In this document: positions 1 to 13,900 of the stretch, piece after piece
Layout of the letters: each line of letters opens with the position of its first letter
Position numbering within the stretch: position 1 is the first letter of the stretch
Assembly: GCA_038496675.1 (NCBI GenBank)
Contig: CM076650.1
Location: 10,013,762 to 10,077,761, forward strand
Length of the DNA: 64,000 nucleotides
DNA from: Rachycentron canadum
Lineage: Eukaryota > Chordata > Actinopteri > Carangiformes > Rachycentridae
Reading direction: 5' to 3'
Made by a program: the position numbers and the translations under genes
Notes under the pieces: model-generated
Database searches by the model: none
The model's input: the letters and a program-made list of their open reading frames with translations, nothing else
What the model was told of the DNA's origin: nothing

Positions 1-3000
1 CCCTATCTGATGCACTTAAGAATAAACAATTCATGTTTTGCTCCAAAGAAAAGACACTGAACATTTAACTACAATAACATTTGCCTTTCTTTTAAGGGTA
101 ATTTAAGAAATTAACATTTTGAGACTACAAGTCTGTCCCCAATGAAATTAGCACAGATGATGAGTTTACTGTTTTGAAGAACCTCATCGTCTGTGGCTTC
201 ATTTTTCATGAGCTTTGAGGAGAATCCCAGGACAGAGGGTTTAAGATAGGACACATCATTCTGCTGGGGGAATTCATGGGGTCATTGAAGGTACACAGGC
301 TTTTTTCCCCCCTGACGCATACAAGCATTCAGAAATTAAAAACACTGCAAGGAAAAACAAGCAAACGCTGCAATTAAAGGCCAATCCTCCTCATATAAAG
401 CAAAATAAAAGCACTGTACAAATGGCAATAAACTGCGGATAATGACCTCAGGATGCCAAAGTAATATTTTTCCCCCCTTTTTAATTGTAGTTGTATTCGC
501 CCTCACCGTTTCATGTTATGGGGTCGGGCTTTTTAAACTTTTCACAGCTGTGTGGAAGGGAAGGGGACAGCATCCTGAGGCGCTTTCAGGCCTGGTGAGG
601 GGAGTCGCTGTGCCAGCTCCCAAGACTTGGATTCATTAGCCGCTTTAGCAGCGCAAACATTACCTTAAATGGTGAGGCCATGTGCTGGCAAGGACCCACT
701 CTCGCCTTGTTTCAATTACATGGAATCAAACATTGCAGGTATGCTAGGCACAGGGTCTTTATTGAAAGAGGGAGAGAGAAAGTGGTTTACAAAGCCCTTG
801 CCCTCCCTCGTCTGTGAAAGACGGCCTTGTTTTATTTGAAAACTATTGTAAAACAAAAGAAAGTGGTAGTTTGGCAAACAATTGTGTTTTCAGTAACAAT
901 GTGATTTCTTTTCTTTTTTCTTTAACAAAGCTGTGCTAACTATTATATGCCGAATTTTATGGTGAGGTTCCTTTGATTTTATGTGACTTGTCAGCCTTGT
1001 TACAACGTCTGAAAAGATTAGAGTTGGATTATACGTGTCACTCCACACATGTATGTGTTTCATTATGAACCTCGGGCTGATCTTCAATATGCAGAGCAGC
1101 ATTCCTGCTGTTTGAATTGTTCTTGGGACTCCTGGAGTGCCCACAGCCGGTGCCAAAATAAGGCCTTGTACCTCATTGCCCCAACACCACTAAACAGCTC
1201 TAATGTGCTCACACATCTACCAGGAGTCTTTGCAGGTAATGAGGTCACTGCATTGGAAAGGGATCATGAACACATTTCTATAATGTGACCCAACAGAAGG
1301 GAATTAGACGCGATGGCAAGTCGGTACACAGAAAATCAAAAGAACTCACACTCACATAAAGGGCAAGGTGCAAAGCTGAGGAGTTCAGAAAATATAAAAA
1401 TGGCACCCAGGTTTGTGATAAGGTGGTGAGATCACTACTTTACATATAGTTAGAATTCTTCTGTTTGTATCTCAAGCTGGAATATGCAAAAACAAAACAC
1501 TCAGAATGAGCAGAGATAACCCAGAGTAGCAAAATGAAATTAAAAAATATATATATATATAAGGTGACATGTCTTTAATTTTTATAATCTAAATACGTTT
1601 ATGTCTATTCCACTGACCATGCCAAGGTCAAGTATGTTCCCTTCTAAACAAACACACAGACCCAAAAACTAAACTATTGTAGCCTAAAACTCACTCAATC
1701 TTTAACTACAAACACTAAGAAGATGACTACAAATTTGTGGTCTTCCAGGCACAACGGTGCATTGAAATCAGTGCCTGTGTTTGTGTGGCTCTGGCAGAAA
1801 TGGACCAAAGGTTTTACTCTACACATGCTTGGGGAAGACCAAGAAGGCATTTGTTTCTGTTAGTGGGTGTAGAAAGAAAATAACTTTCCGGCAACTTGTG
1901 ACCACAGATTAACAAAAACATGTAAATTATGCAAGTCTTATGTGTTTGTTATATTAGTATTTTTCACTCTGCTAGAGGTCAAGAACAGATGACTTAGCCA
2001 CCAGCAGTGCTATGAAGGGAGAACAAAAATCTGGCAGCAGTAAAAAAGATTCAAATTTGTGATTCCCTGCAATGCAGTCATACTCCGTTGTACATTATAT
2101 TCAAATGTGTTAATTTTATGTGCTTAAAGTACAGCTATGACACTGTTATAAAAGTTTATAGAGTGTCTTGTCAGCTCTTTAGCAACATCACTTATATCTC
2201 ACTGTGCCTTCCAAAATCAATACAATATTTTTCTCCCAATAAATAATGTAGGCCTGAAAAAGGTCCAAATGCACGCATCGACAGTTGGCTGCAATTAGGG
2301 GGCGGCGGCAGCAGTAACTGATGACAGTCCCTCCCTCCCTCTGGCTCACATGGCATCAGCAGAAAATGAAGACACCAAGACCACTTTGTCACCGGCTGAG
2401 GGTGGACCTGGAAATGACTCCTAATGGAAAAAGGGCTCCCTGAGCCGCCACTGCATCTGCTGCTCCAAGCACTTTCTCCGGGCCGATGGGCCAGCCCCAA
2501 CCAGTTTCCAGCTCTCTTTATCTAAGCCTTTAATATGCTCTGGGCAGTCAGCAGCGACCGCAAGCTGAGGTCAGGAGACATCAATGGTTGAGTGTATGCG
2601 TGAGTTTCGCGTCTACACATTTGTGTGTTTCCTGGGAGTGGATGGCAGCAGAAAATGCTATCGATACCAGGCTACCAGACTGGAGGAAATGACAAAAGTT
2701 AACTTCCACCACTTAACAACAGAAATGAAAAAGAGGGGCAAGATAGAGACAAATTAAAGAAAAACAAAGTATGCATCAACATTCAGTATGTAACATGTAG
2801 GCCTCTGAATTTATGGTGGTAAACTGGTGCTGAAGGCTGATAACTCCATTCACTCATTCTATGGAATCTCAATTATATTTGCCACGATGCATGAACTAAC
2901 CCTAGAGTGCTATGAATAATCCATCTAATCTGGTCAAACAACAACATTTTGACATGCTGGTGGCGTTACTTGAAAAGTCAGGCATAATCAAAAGTATTAG

Positions 3001-3878
3001 GATTCATCCCTTGTGGACTATGAATGTCTGCTCCATATTTAATGGCCCTTTAACTGGAACATTTTATTCTGGACAAGTGGACAAACAGACAATGTACACA
3101 TCAACCAACCTATATTACCATTGCTGACATTAGCACGGCTAAAGAAAGTAACTATGCTGCTGCCACTGGGCCGCTGTGAATACTTCTACAAATTTTGAGA
3201 CATTTTATCTAACTCCTGTGGCTCCCATGAATATTACTCTCAAAGGATGTTTTTAGCTCTTCAATTACTTCGGGAAATTTGGTGAGAGATAAAAGTAAGT
3301 ACCAAAGCTGTCAGAGATTACACGGCGTACGAGCAGCACTGTACACACTACACTCTGGGACCAACTTTCTAAACAGGCTGCTCTGAGGGGGATGACAGAG
3401 ACAGTAGAAGAGAGCCTCCCTTTGTGTCACTGTGCCCCAGTCTGCAGGTGTCTCCAAGTGATGGAGAGGGCTCTGGGAAACATTTATATCTCAAATCCAC
3501 TTTATCGACCGTTCCCCTGTCAGAGCAGAGCTAGCATTGGTGAGGGGGGTTGGAGGAGAGCAAGTGGCTCTTAGCACACATGCTGACACCGAAGGAGCCT
3601 CTAGCACTCACTCTTTAGCTGTGAGTCTGGAACCTCTTTATGGTGATTGTTTTATCAGCGTTCCTGTCCATCCCCTGGGAGGCTGGGGCCCAAGGAGGAT
3701 GACCCTCATTTTCTGAAAGCAAAGTGTTCAGTATTGATCAGTAGGAATGAGCAGCCCGTGACATGGGTTAATTTACTGGACCTAGGAAGGTTCATTGTTT
3801 CCTGTCATTCCTGAACTCATCGCACTGACCTTTACCGCCGTGCCCTGCCATGCAATGTCTGTGCACACACATGGACGT

Positions 3879-3880
<2 letters not shown>
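1..3880. other. Gene-free flank, AT-rich
   Basis: No convincing gene is seen. The longest open frames (about 60-100 codons) show no recognisable domain. A short (AT)7 tract lies at 1547-1560. A more GC-rich patch at 2265-2510 is open on the minus strand for 102 codons but translates to a Pro/Ser/Cys-rich composition typical of non-coding GC-rich sequence. A 47-bp cassette at 548-594 on the plus strand follows a good pyrimidine tract with CAG and ends at a GTGAGG donor. This is weak support on its own. Confidence 0.5.

Positions 3881-3970
<90 letters not shown>
3881..3970. repeat. (AC)45 microsatellite
   Basis: Uninterrupted dinucleotide repeat of about 90 bp. It generates artificial open frames on both strands (poly Cys-Val on one, poly His-Thr on the other), which should not be read as genes. 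Long pure CA tracts are common in teleost genomes and are usually polymorphic in length. Confidence 0.98.
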
Positions 3971-3973
<3 letters not shown>

Positions 3974-6900
3974 ACATACTGCTCAAATGACTTCACTGCT
4001 CACTGCCTGACCACGGAGAGGGAAAAAGTGACATAGACACATTGCCAAACAGACAGACAGATGAAGACAAAGGGCAACCATCCCTTTGATGGGAAAAAAA
4101 CACATTAAAAAAAAAAAATAATTCAAGTAGGATTCACCTTGTTTTTTAAAAGAAAAAGCTTTGAACAAACGGAAAAGCTAGCCAGCAGTAGGTATACCTG
4201 TGAGTACATTGTTAAGGGAAATTAATAAGGCTGATGATTGACAAAGAGATGAGTCTGAAGTCACACAATTGAAACGGTCACAGACTTAATGCACCAGGTC
4301 AGACATATATTCCACAGATACTGCACTGAATATGTAATCTCTCATTCAATCAACCACAAACTGAAAAGGGCTCAACATCTGAGCATCTCTAAGACAAGAT
4401 ATGATCAATACTAAATTCATAACCTGTGTTCAGACTATCGAGAGTGACAGAGGTCAAAGGTGATTGTCTGTGGGTGAAAAGGTCAGTTTAGTTACAATGA
4501 AAGGTCAAAGCCTTAATGTGTGGCTCAATTGCAAAACTTATTAGGGGCACGGCCTAACAACCAAGCTACATAGTGTGGGGTTATATCACTTTTGATAAAC
4601 TAAACATAACCAGCAGAGCAAAAGAGGGAAGAACTTTTGATGAATAGTATAACCCCAAACCGTAATTTTACAACAAACAGGAGCTACAGGTAAATGTTTA
4701 GCTGCTTTCTGGAAGGTTCTCCCATCCCCACACTCACTTCATGGCCTGGTTTTTGCTGATATGCACTGTCAGCTATGAGGCCTTATACAGACAATTATGT
4801 GTCTTTCCAACTCAAATCCAATCAACTAAATTTACTAAAGGTGGACTCAAATTAAGACGTAGAAATAAGACAATCAAGGAAAATGGGAGGCGTCCACACA
4901 AAATTTCAAGTGTCGTAGCAAAGGGTCTGAATACTTCAATGGGTCAATGGAATATTGTAGTTTGGGAAAAAAAAAAAAAAAAACCAACTTAAATTCTGTT
5001 TTCACTTTGTCACTATTGAGTGAAGACTGGTAAGGGGGGGGGAAATGTATTTCTTAAATTGTAGCAGGAGGCAGCAACATAAGAAAATAGGAAAAAAAAG
5101 AGGCATGTTTCAATTGTGTGTATTTTGGCAGTATACTGATATCTACATTATACTTTAGGGTAGCTGTATGATTGTATGCAATTTAGTTAGCAATTTTACT
5201 ACATTGCTTGAGCTTTAGGAAATTTTAATGTGTATTTTTCATAATTTTAAACATTTGTGCTTCTATTCACTCACACTGTTGTGGCGAGGAAAAAGGGATT
5301 ACTTTCTGCTCCATGATGCATTGTAAATAAAATCATAATAAAGAAAAAGTACCAATGAACTTATGATATTAATTCACACACCGATTCAGAATTTTCCAGC
5401 TCGCATTTGCCATGTTTGGTTAACACGATGGTTAGCTTTATTTATTTTGCCCATTTTATGCAGGATTCACCCAGCTCGGGAGACCGGGAGGTAATAAATC
5501 CGTGAGGTGTCATCTCCCTCCCCTCCCCTTTGCCTGGCATCTGCGAGTGCTACGCCACTTCTGATTAGTGCCGCCTTTCCCTCCCAGAAAGCCAGCAGAC
5601 AGGAACAAACTGATTACTGCCCATCTTCAGGGGATTGGAGACACCTAACAGGAGGATTACATTAACATATTAACGGATGCCCCTCACCTGCAGCCCTCTT
5701 AATATCAGTCCCATGCTCCTTTATTTTTTGGGGAGGGGTTGTGATGTGTGTGTGGTGTATTTCATCTTCAGATGGAGAGCAAATAAATAAAGAAAGATAG
5801 TGATTCCCTCTCTCTCCCAGGGTGCACTATCTGTCATTGATGATAGGTGAAGAGGAGACGGGCGCCTTTGAAGTTTTTCGACATAAAAGGCGCAAATAAA
5901 CGCAAACACATCCTTTCAGCTACTCACATGAAATTAGGACCTGCTGAAGACGGGGGTAGAAAGCTGGCCTCCGCAGCCACACCTAATCACTCTGACGGCA
6001 GCAAAGACTTCAGTCTCTACTCTACTGGGAGCATCAGAATTAAGAATGAGGGAGAAAAAAATTCAAAAAAGAGTGCTTTAATCTGCCTCAGCTACTTTTC
6101 CACTGTTTTTAACAATGTTCTGTTGAAACAAAACAACAAACAACGAGCAGAAAAGTTTTGCCGCCCTCTGAAATCAATATGAGGAAACTTTGAGTTGGTT
6201 GACAGAAGTGTGGATGGAGTTGACTCTGGCTGTGATATCTTCAGTCTTTGATATTTTCACTGTGAAAAAATCTGAGCATGATCCTATGAATCAATTACAA
6301 GGGTGGACGGGATAGTCCCTCCTATGAACTACCTCAGAGTAACAGCGCAGACAGTGATAGTTATCAGAACTGTAAGTGTGAGGGGGCTCCTTTCACATTA
6401 TTATTTGAAGCACTACTCCAGACAAAATGAGCTAACTGCCAAAGGAGATAAAGGGATTTAGAGATTCAAAAGAATAGAGATTTAAAAATTAATGGTGGAA
6501 AGGATTTGCCTTCATGTTTCTACAACTTGTAAGCAGAACATGACATAAAGAGTCAAGGAGACAAATTGCTTTTTAGAATAAAGTGATGGTAAAAGGGAAA
6601 AAACAAGCTGTGAATATTTAATGGGCACCGCAGCCTCTTCACAAACAAATCAATATGGTGATAGTAAACATAAGGAGACTCATACTGTGGCACGCAGGCC
6701 AAGGAAGGAGGGAGGAGGGAGGAGGGAGGAGGACAGGTGTCAGCAGGCCCAGCCACAGAGTTTAGGTTTACCTTGACATTTCTGAAGGTTAAAAGATTGT
6801 AACTGTCTATCTGTGTCAGTCACTTTGCTCAAAGGTCACAGCTAGTCTATTTTTCATTAATTATACCCTCAGATGTCTTCAGAATGCACAGACACCTAAC

Positions 6901-9900
6901 AATCCCAACTCCCTAAATAAAGGCCAACGAAAGGTTGTAATACAGGAATACATACATAAATTCATAATTCAGCATTTACACGGAAGGCTTAATCACACCT
7001 GATTTCGGGCAATGATTTATAGTTGCTCCTTGCAATTAATTAATTAGAAAGGGATCACCCTAGCAAAGCATACAACAAGGGGTACTTTTTTCTAAACATT
7101 ACTTACTGTCTTAACGAAGAGAAAGAGTTTGTAGGAGAGTTTGAACTTCAAATCACTTTCTATGTGCTTTAAAGCTTTAAAGGTCTAATAGTTATTGACA
7201 CAATGGCAGTTTGTTTATGTGGTCAACAAGACCACTGTAGCACTTTATTTGGTCCAGTGTTCAGATTTGTAGGGCAAGGTGCATAATGCTTGGAAAGCTG
7301 ACTGATGGAAAATATATTCTGATGAGTCATCCAGATAACTATGCAAAAAAAAAAAAAAAGTCTGCAAACATAGATATGATAGTGGGTTTGTAATGATATC
7401 AGCAGCCATCTACTTGGAGTCATTAGGCCTGATGGTTGCTCTGCAATGTTGTATAAAAGCAAAAGAAACCATTTTACACCATCACTTACACCTCACAATG
7501 CCCCCTTTCTCTCATAGCATCCACATATTCCAGGAATTCAATTACAAGGGTGGCCTAATGAACATAATGCCTTTCTTAGCCTCCCAAGTAATCAGATGTA
7601 AACATCATTAAATTTTTATCAGATGCTCTGAAGCATGGGCATTGTAAAAAAGATTTCCAAAGCAGACTTGAGGACATGCACCGAAGCCAAATAGTGGCTT
7701 TTCTCTAGTTTAAGCATTTGATAATCATATGGTTTAGATGTTTTTTCAATTTTGTCCATCCATATTGAAATTTCTGAAAACATTTAATTCCCCATGGGAC
7801 TGTGGAGATAGTGACGCATTATGTCAGAGTGCTAAAAGGAAACTGATTTCTAACCTCATCCATGGGTTTAACAGATGGATTAATTTGGTTTGTGGAGACT
7901 TGTGGAAGTTAAAGGCCCTCTGGAGACAAAGCAAGACTCCAGTGGGACTTGAGCTAGCCATACTTAGATCCATCTGCCTCTATTCTTGAATCGAACAACA
8001 AATACAAGCAATGCCAAGAGCTGACAAGCTTAACTTAACTGTTCCATCATTATGTGCAGCATTCAACAAAGGCAACTCGCGATTCTGCCAACCTCTATGT
8101 GAAAAAGCAAATGTACAAATTCAGGGACCCCTCAGCGACAAAGAATGAAAGCTTACCTCGAATCATTAAAAAGGTGGCTGAGGACAAGAGAAGCCAACAA
8201 TTCTGACTAAGTAACTTTGGCTGGGACTTTAGGATTTGCAGAGTAGAGTCTCATTGTGCATTTTATTGCAATTTATGTTTCCCAACACAGTCCTTTAGGG
8301 TGTAATTTATTTGTTTGCTTGTTGTCAGAGCTTTATTGACAGTATTGTGCTTTGGAGTCTAATTTGCTAAATAGTAATCAGATGAAGCTCCCACCTTGGA
8401 ACTAGAAATTCTGTTAAACAGTGATTCTCTAGTTTCTGTTTAGTCCCTTGCACCTGCACTTACTCTTTTGATATTGCTGCTGTAACTAAGACATTACATT
8501 GTTTTACTTGTGTGTGCGGGCCTTGTGAGCAGGACTTTACAGTTTGCTTGTCAATTACTCTGCCCGTCACCTTTGACCTGCTCTGGAGCACTAAATGCTT
8601 TTCTTGTTTTACCATGCGAAGCAAGGCTGAAATAACAACGCTTCTCTTCCGCTCAGGGGGCATGTAAGAAAATGGCACACAACCTGAAGTGAACAATAGT
8701 ATGTGCACTCAGAGCACCTCTCAGAGCATTCCCCGAGCAGGATGCTCCACCGCTGTGACCAAGCCCTAAAGTGAGCACTGGACTCTTCTGAGGCATGAAA
8801 TAATAATAACATCCCACTTCCGTCTCCCTGCTAGAGAGGTGGGGAGGAAAGTATATGAGGGCATTCTATTGTCACCGTTCACTAGAGAGATACCAGTATC
8901 CCCGTGACTTTAATGGGAAAGACAATAGGGCTGGCCTAAAAAGGCTTCCCATTAAAATTTAATAAGAGACTTTTGTCTCTCACTATATGTGACGATCTGT
9001 GTGTACGTGTGTCTGCCCATGTGTGTGTGAGAGAAAGTGTAAACGACTACAGGGACAGGTAACAGCACTCACAGCCCATCTTCTTTCCCTCTCGTGTTGT
9101 TTGTTTCAGGTTCATCCCCTTCCTGTACCTTGGGAGAATTATTTCATTTTCTCCCAGGTGTGTCACTACCCTCCTTTAACCACCCAACCACATGGCAACT
9201 GCTTGAAAAAAATGTTAAGGGCAAATTGGATTAACACCACGGTCTATGGTCTGGGCACTTAACAAACACAGATGCACTTAAGGGAGCCCACAGAATGATT
9301 TGTGACTGAACAAAGAACTGGAGAGATGGAGCCTGGGCTCGACCACAGGACTGGTGTAATATGTCATCTACCGGAAGAGCTATCGGCTCAGCCTACTGGA
9401 AAAGGAGTAAACTCCCAAGTGCTGAAGGTAAATTATATCGTGTCAAGTGCTTCTGTCCTACTTTTGTGGCAAACATATATATTCTTTTTGTTATCAAATC
9501 ACAAGGCTTTTGCCTAGTAAGAGATAACTTATTGTGGGTGCATTTTTGTGTTCACAGACATTTCTCTGGAAAACTAAGATTGAAACTTTTTTTGTTTGAA
9601 AAGTTCATTCATCCTTGAATCCATCCCATATATTTTTGTGTTTTAAATATCCACTGGCAACTAAAATTAAATTAGTTATTTTAGTTTCGAAGCATTTTCC
9701 ATTTTCTTCCGAGGCAGTCAGTGCAACGAGCCAGTAGTGCATCAGTATGATGAAGATGTTAGCTTACAGTACGGAGGTCTGACCCCAATAAACCTTGAAT
9801 AAATTCTAACATTATGCAGCTGTGGCATATTGCATTGGTAGGATTCAGGAAAAGATGGAGTTCATTGCACTCTCTCCCTCCCTCAGTCTATCTATCACGT

Positions 9901-10521
9901 TGTAGACATGTTTAGAGAATACATAATTGCATATAATTGTGTCAGCTGCTTTCAACATAATTCTGATGCTTTAAGTGGATTATTAGAGGATTTAGAAACA
10001 TTGTATAAACACCACAGGGTTAAAGGGTGAAAATAAAACTGCTGTAAGACGGTAACTGCCAAAGTGAATTGATGATTCATTAACTGAGGCTCTGGAAATA
10101 TGGAACGTGTCAATCTTCTGTGTCTTCTGCACTATCTTTAATTGTACTTCATTTGCTTCACACTTTGGGAAAAAGGCCATTAATAAATGCTAATACTACA
10201 GGGCACTATCAGTTTCATCTGGTGACATTTCATGGCAAGGCTCTGCCATTGATTACCTCTCTATGCTTTGTAATTGTTTCTTCAAGGTACTGTGATCCCG
10301 TGTGCAAGTGAAGTTCCACATATAGATTTCTTTCCAATTAAGGTTGGAATTATTCACAGGGGGCTCACCCTTGACGGCCTGCAAACAATGACATAACATT
10401 GGAAAAACATTTTTGAACCAATCGATGAGAAACAACCAAATGATGTTGGCTGAATGATAAACAGCTTTGCTTCCTGGACCTACACCATCAGGCTCTTAAG
10501 AGGTCTGATGTCAAGTAGAGT
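3971..10521. other. Non-coding stretch with weak exon-like cassettes
   Basis: No recognisable gene. It contains a G-rich tract of GGGA/GGA units at 6701-6733, and a GC-richer block at about 5460-5700 that stands out from the AT-rich surroundings and could be regulatory. Two exon-like cassettes on the minus strand (7107-7184 and 8157-8177) are listed in the findings. Most remaining sequence is unstructured, with occasional A or T runs. Confidence 0.5.
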
Positions 10522-10565
10522 GACACACAAACACACGGACAAACACGGACAAACACACACACACA
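10522..10565. repeat. Imperfect CA-rich tandem repeat
   Basis: CA-rich simple sequence that includes two exact copies of a 10-bp unit (ACACGGACAA) at about 10533-10552. It is flanked by further CA units. Confidence 0.85.
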
Positions 10566-10927
10566 GAACAGGTCTGATCTTTTAGTCTCAGAGGCATCTC
10601 GTGCTGCAAGGATCCTGCATCACCTGGAGATGGAGAATAAGCAGGTAGGGAGTTGAGACCTGTGGGGAACACTGTTCCAAAGGAATGGCTTTATGGAAAT
10701 GAGGGTTAAAGGGAGCATCGTCCATCCTCTGATATGGAGCCTATGAAGCGCTGACACATGCCCCCCCCACCACCACTTTCCAACATGAAACCATGTTATA
10801 TGAGAGGGGGTCACCGTTCACCCTAATCACGGCCGTGACATGACATGCTGTAGGTTGGCCCTCAGTGTTAAATATTTATGTCAGCACCGCTGTATTGCCT
10901 TGATGGCTGTCAAGACTTTGACACATG

Positions 10928-10967
10928 CTCTCTCTCTTTCTCTATCTCTCTCTCTCTCTCTCTCTCT
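10928..10967. repeat. (CT)n microsatellite
   Basis: Pyrimidine-only CT/TC tract of about 40 bp with two small interruptions. Read on the minus strand it is a GA tract. Confidence 0.9.
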
Positions 10968-13900
10968 GTGTTTCCATTAAAATTCAACAAAAACAGAAAA
11001 ACAGCAGAAAAACACAAAAACACAAAGGCATAAGCTAAAGGTAGAGGCTTTTATGTATTTATAACAGCAACTGGCCATTAGAATTGACACATTACTGTAT
11101 ATGCAAAGCCATGCACCATTTTCAGGTGCTTTATTGATTCCCTCCAAACTCAGACTGTGTGTGAATTGGTACCAAGAGACCAGTTGGGGACTGTCCCAAA
11201 GACTGGATGAAAACTGATCTGCTTAGTCATATATTTGCACAATTCACCAGACAGCTTGTTAGTTTGTGTTTTAATTAATGCAGCCCTGGTTCAGTAAACT
11301 CCAATAAACAAAAATAGCCAACACATTACTTTCTGTCCTCTTGCATGACGCAATCTAAAAGATTTTGGGGGTGACTTCAGCTCACTGGAGGCACTGCTCT
11401 TCTCCTCTAGCCTTGCTGGCTCTCCCATGATAGGTGTCAAAGATATTCTAATGAATGTCAGAGTACATTTCAGGGGGCCATGCTCCGTACAAACCACTGG
11501 AGTGGCCCATCTTATGGGGCTGCCAAACCCCCTCCACTCTTAGCTCCCCACCACTCTCTTCATGTTCAAGAGGGTTAAGAAGATTAATCAATGTCAATGT
11601 CTTTTCCCTTTTGAAGCCAATAAGGTGCACACTGTCTGACCATGCCCAACAGAACATCACTTTGTTCCGTCGCACAGCCGCCCCTTCGCTGCCCTCACTG
11701 ACCCCCCAGCAGTCCCACTTGTCAAAGTCAAGGGGGCGTTTGGCGTTTGGTAGAGACTGGCCTTCCGGATAGCACTCAGCTCCGCCCTGCTTGACCTATT
11801 CTCTGATATTTGACCACTCGGTTGCAAGACACTTGCTCTTTCGAGCTGAAATGTCACTGGGGCATCTTGTCAGCTCACAGACACCTCGGCCTGACAAGCG
11901 ATTTTACTTTGGTGTGCTACAAGGCAGAAAATACAGGGCCGTGGCCTTGACGCACACAAACTGTCAGCTAGCCAGCAGGGCTACTTGTTACCGACTTACT
12001 GGCCCAGTATTAAAACAGGAATTGGTAAAAGTGGCAGGGACATTATATCAATACCTGAAAAATGACAATGACCATACATGAGAAAGTGAAGCTGCAGTCC
12101 TCCATTCTCTGGATAACACTAGATTGTTGTGTGAGTACACCAACTGAAATCCAGTGATTTATTTCATTATTGCAATGACAACAAACTTAAAGCAGGTATC
12201 CTTGGAGCTGGAGACACGGTAAAAAAGGTCAACTGATAACCTTTGACTTCCCCTATGTTAATCTCCTACCTTCTTTTACCACTCCTCCTTTCCCTTTCCT
12301 TTCTTTTCTTGTCATCTTGACCGCCCTCTTGTCTGCTCACCTTTAAGGTTTTCACTAAATCAGCATGTTCTTCAGTTAAATGAGGGAAAGCACACTCCTT
12401 TCCCCTTTCTTTGACCGCCAGTGGCATTGCAGCATGAAAGAGAAGGATGGGGATTGGAAGTAGCAGTCACATCATTTCTGGTTTGCGCAACCTGCTCAAA
12501 GTTTGCAACTAAATGCTTGTCTCCAGTCGAGCTGACAGGGGAGAAGTGGGCGCTCAGTGAACCATGGCCGGGCTGCCATGAAATGACAGGAATCATTGGC
12601 ATACATTTCAAACAGCCTCGTGCTATCCTATTAAAGTGCCACATCCCCACTTTAAAACAGACAAGAAGGAATCCGCCTTGATAGATAGAGACTAAAATGG
12701 CTTATTGATTTTCTCATCCCTTTTTTCTTTGTTAGGAACTTTTAAAAATTAGACCCCAAACTTATCTTTTTTTTTTTTTTTTTTTTTTAATTAAAAATAG
12801 ATTTAAAATAGATTGGAAAAATAAGAAAAGTGATCTCATGGGACATCACAGCTTCTCTATAATTACATTTACTGAAATGCTTTTATTGTTATGCAATTAA
12901 GGATATCTTCAGCAACAAATTCTACTAATCAACTGTCATGTAATTACAGCATAAGTACAATGAATTAGGAGGTGGACAGTAGGATGAAATAAAGTGGTAC
13001 AAACTCATTATAAATAATGACAGTGATAGTTAAAAGAGCTATTTAACATTGTTAATCTTACATTATAGTGACCTAAACATTAAAATCTATATTTGAATAT
13101 TTTTCTTACACTCTGGCAAGTTCATTATGTTGGCATGTGTTACTTTGTGTATAATTTCACTGCCGTTTTGGCATTAGTTAATTTAGACTTTTATTTATCA
13201 ATTTGGTACGTCACCTAATGACAGGAAGCAATCCAGTATGTCATTATTAGTGATTAAATTAAATCAAATGAGTGGGAAAACTACTGTGGTTAGAAACACC
13301 CAACAAAATATCTAGTTTAACATTATAACTAATAATAAGCTGCAATGTCAATGATTGACTGACTTCAATTGTGTCCATGATGTTTTTTGAAAATTGTAGT
13401 TTTCTAGTAACCATAATACAGTACATAGTAAAAACAGATATTCTGCATACTGAGGTGAATACAATGCTCCATAATGCTGATTTGTAGACGTGTCTATTAA
13501 TATCAGGATTATAAGAGATGAGCAGAACACAGAGGTGGCAATGAAAAAGTATTTTATCACAGAGGCATTGTTCACAACTTGACTGCTTACAGACTTTTAA
13601 CTTAACTGCTTGACTTGACGGTTTATTGTACATTTAACCCATTATGACAGAGGAAGTAAGGAGAAGTAATGGTCCTTTAAGCAGTTTACAAAGCTGTTAG
13701 TAGGAGAGCAGGGAGTCATGAAGTAGAATCAGACAGGGGGCGAACATTTGGACAGTGGTAGAAATGTTTGAAGAATTAGATTTTAAAAGTGTATCTGATT
13801 GCATTAAGCTGGTGCTCATGTTTTAGGAGATACTTGAGGATGAGGTTCAGACTGTAAGAATAACTGCCCAGTTTATATGAAACGTTCAGTAAGTGCTAAA

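Noticed and set aside
4735..4785. Minus-strand cassette with a perfect GTGAGT donor
   Set aside because: Only about 44 bp, with a poor acceptor (no pyrimidine tract).
9110..9160. Plus-strand cassette after TTGTTTGTTTCAG
   Set aside because: About 48 bp, with a non-consensus donor and no support.
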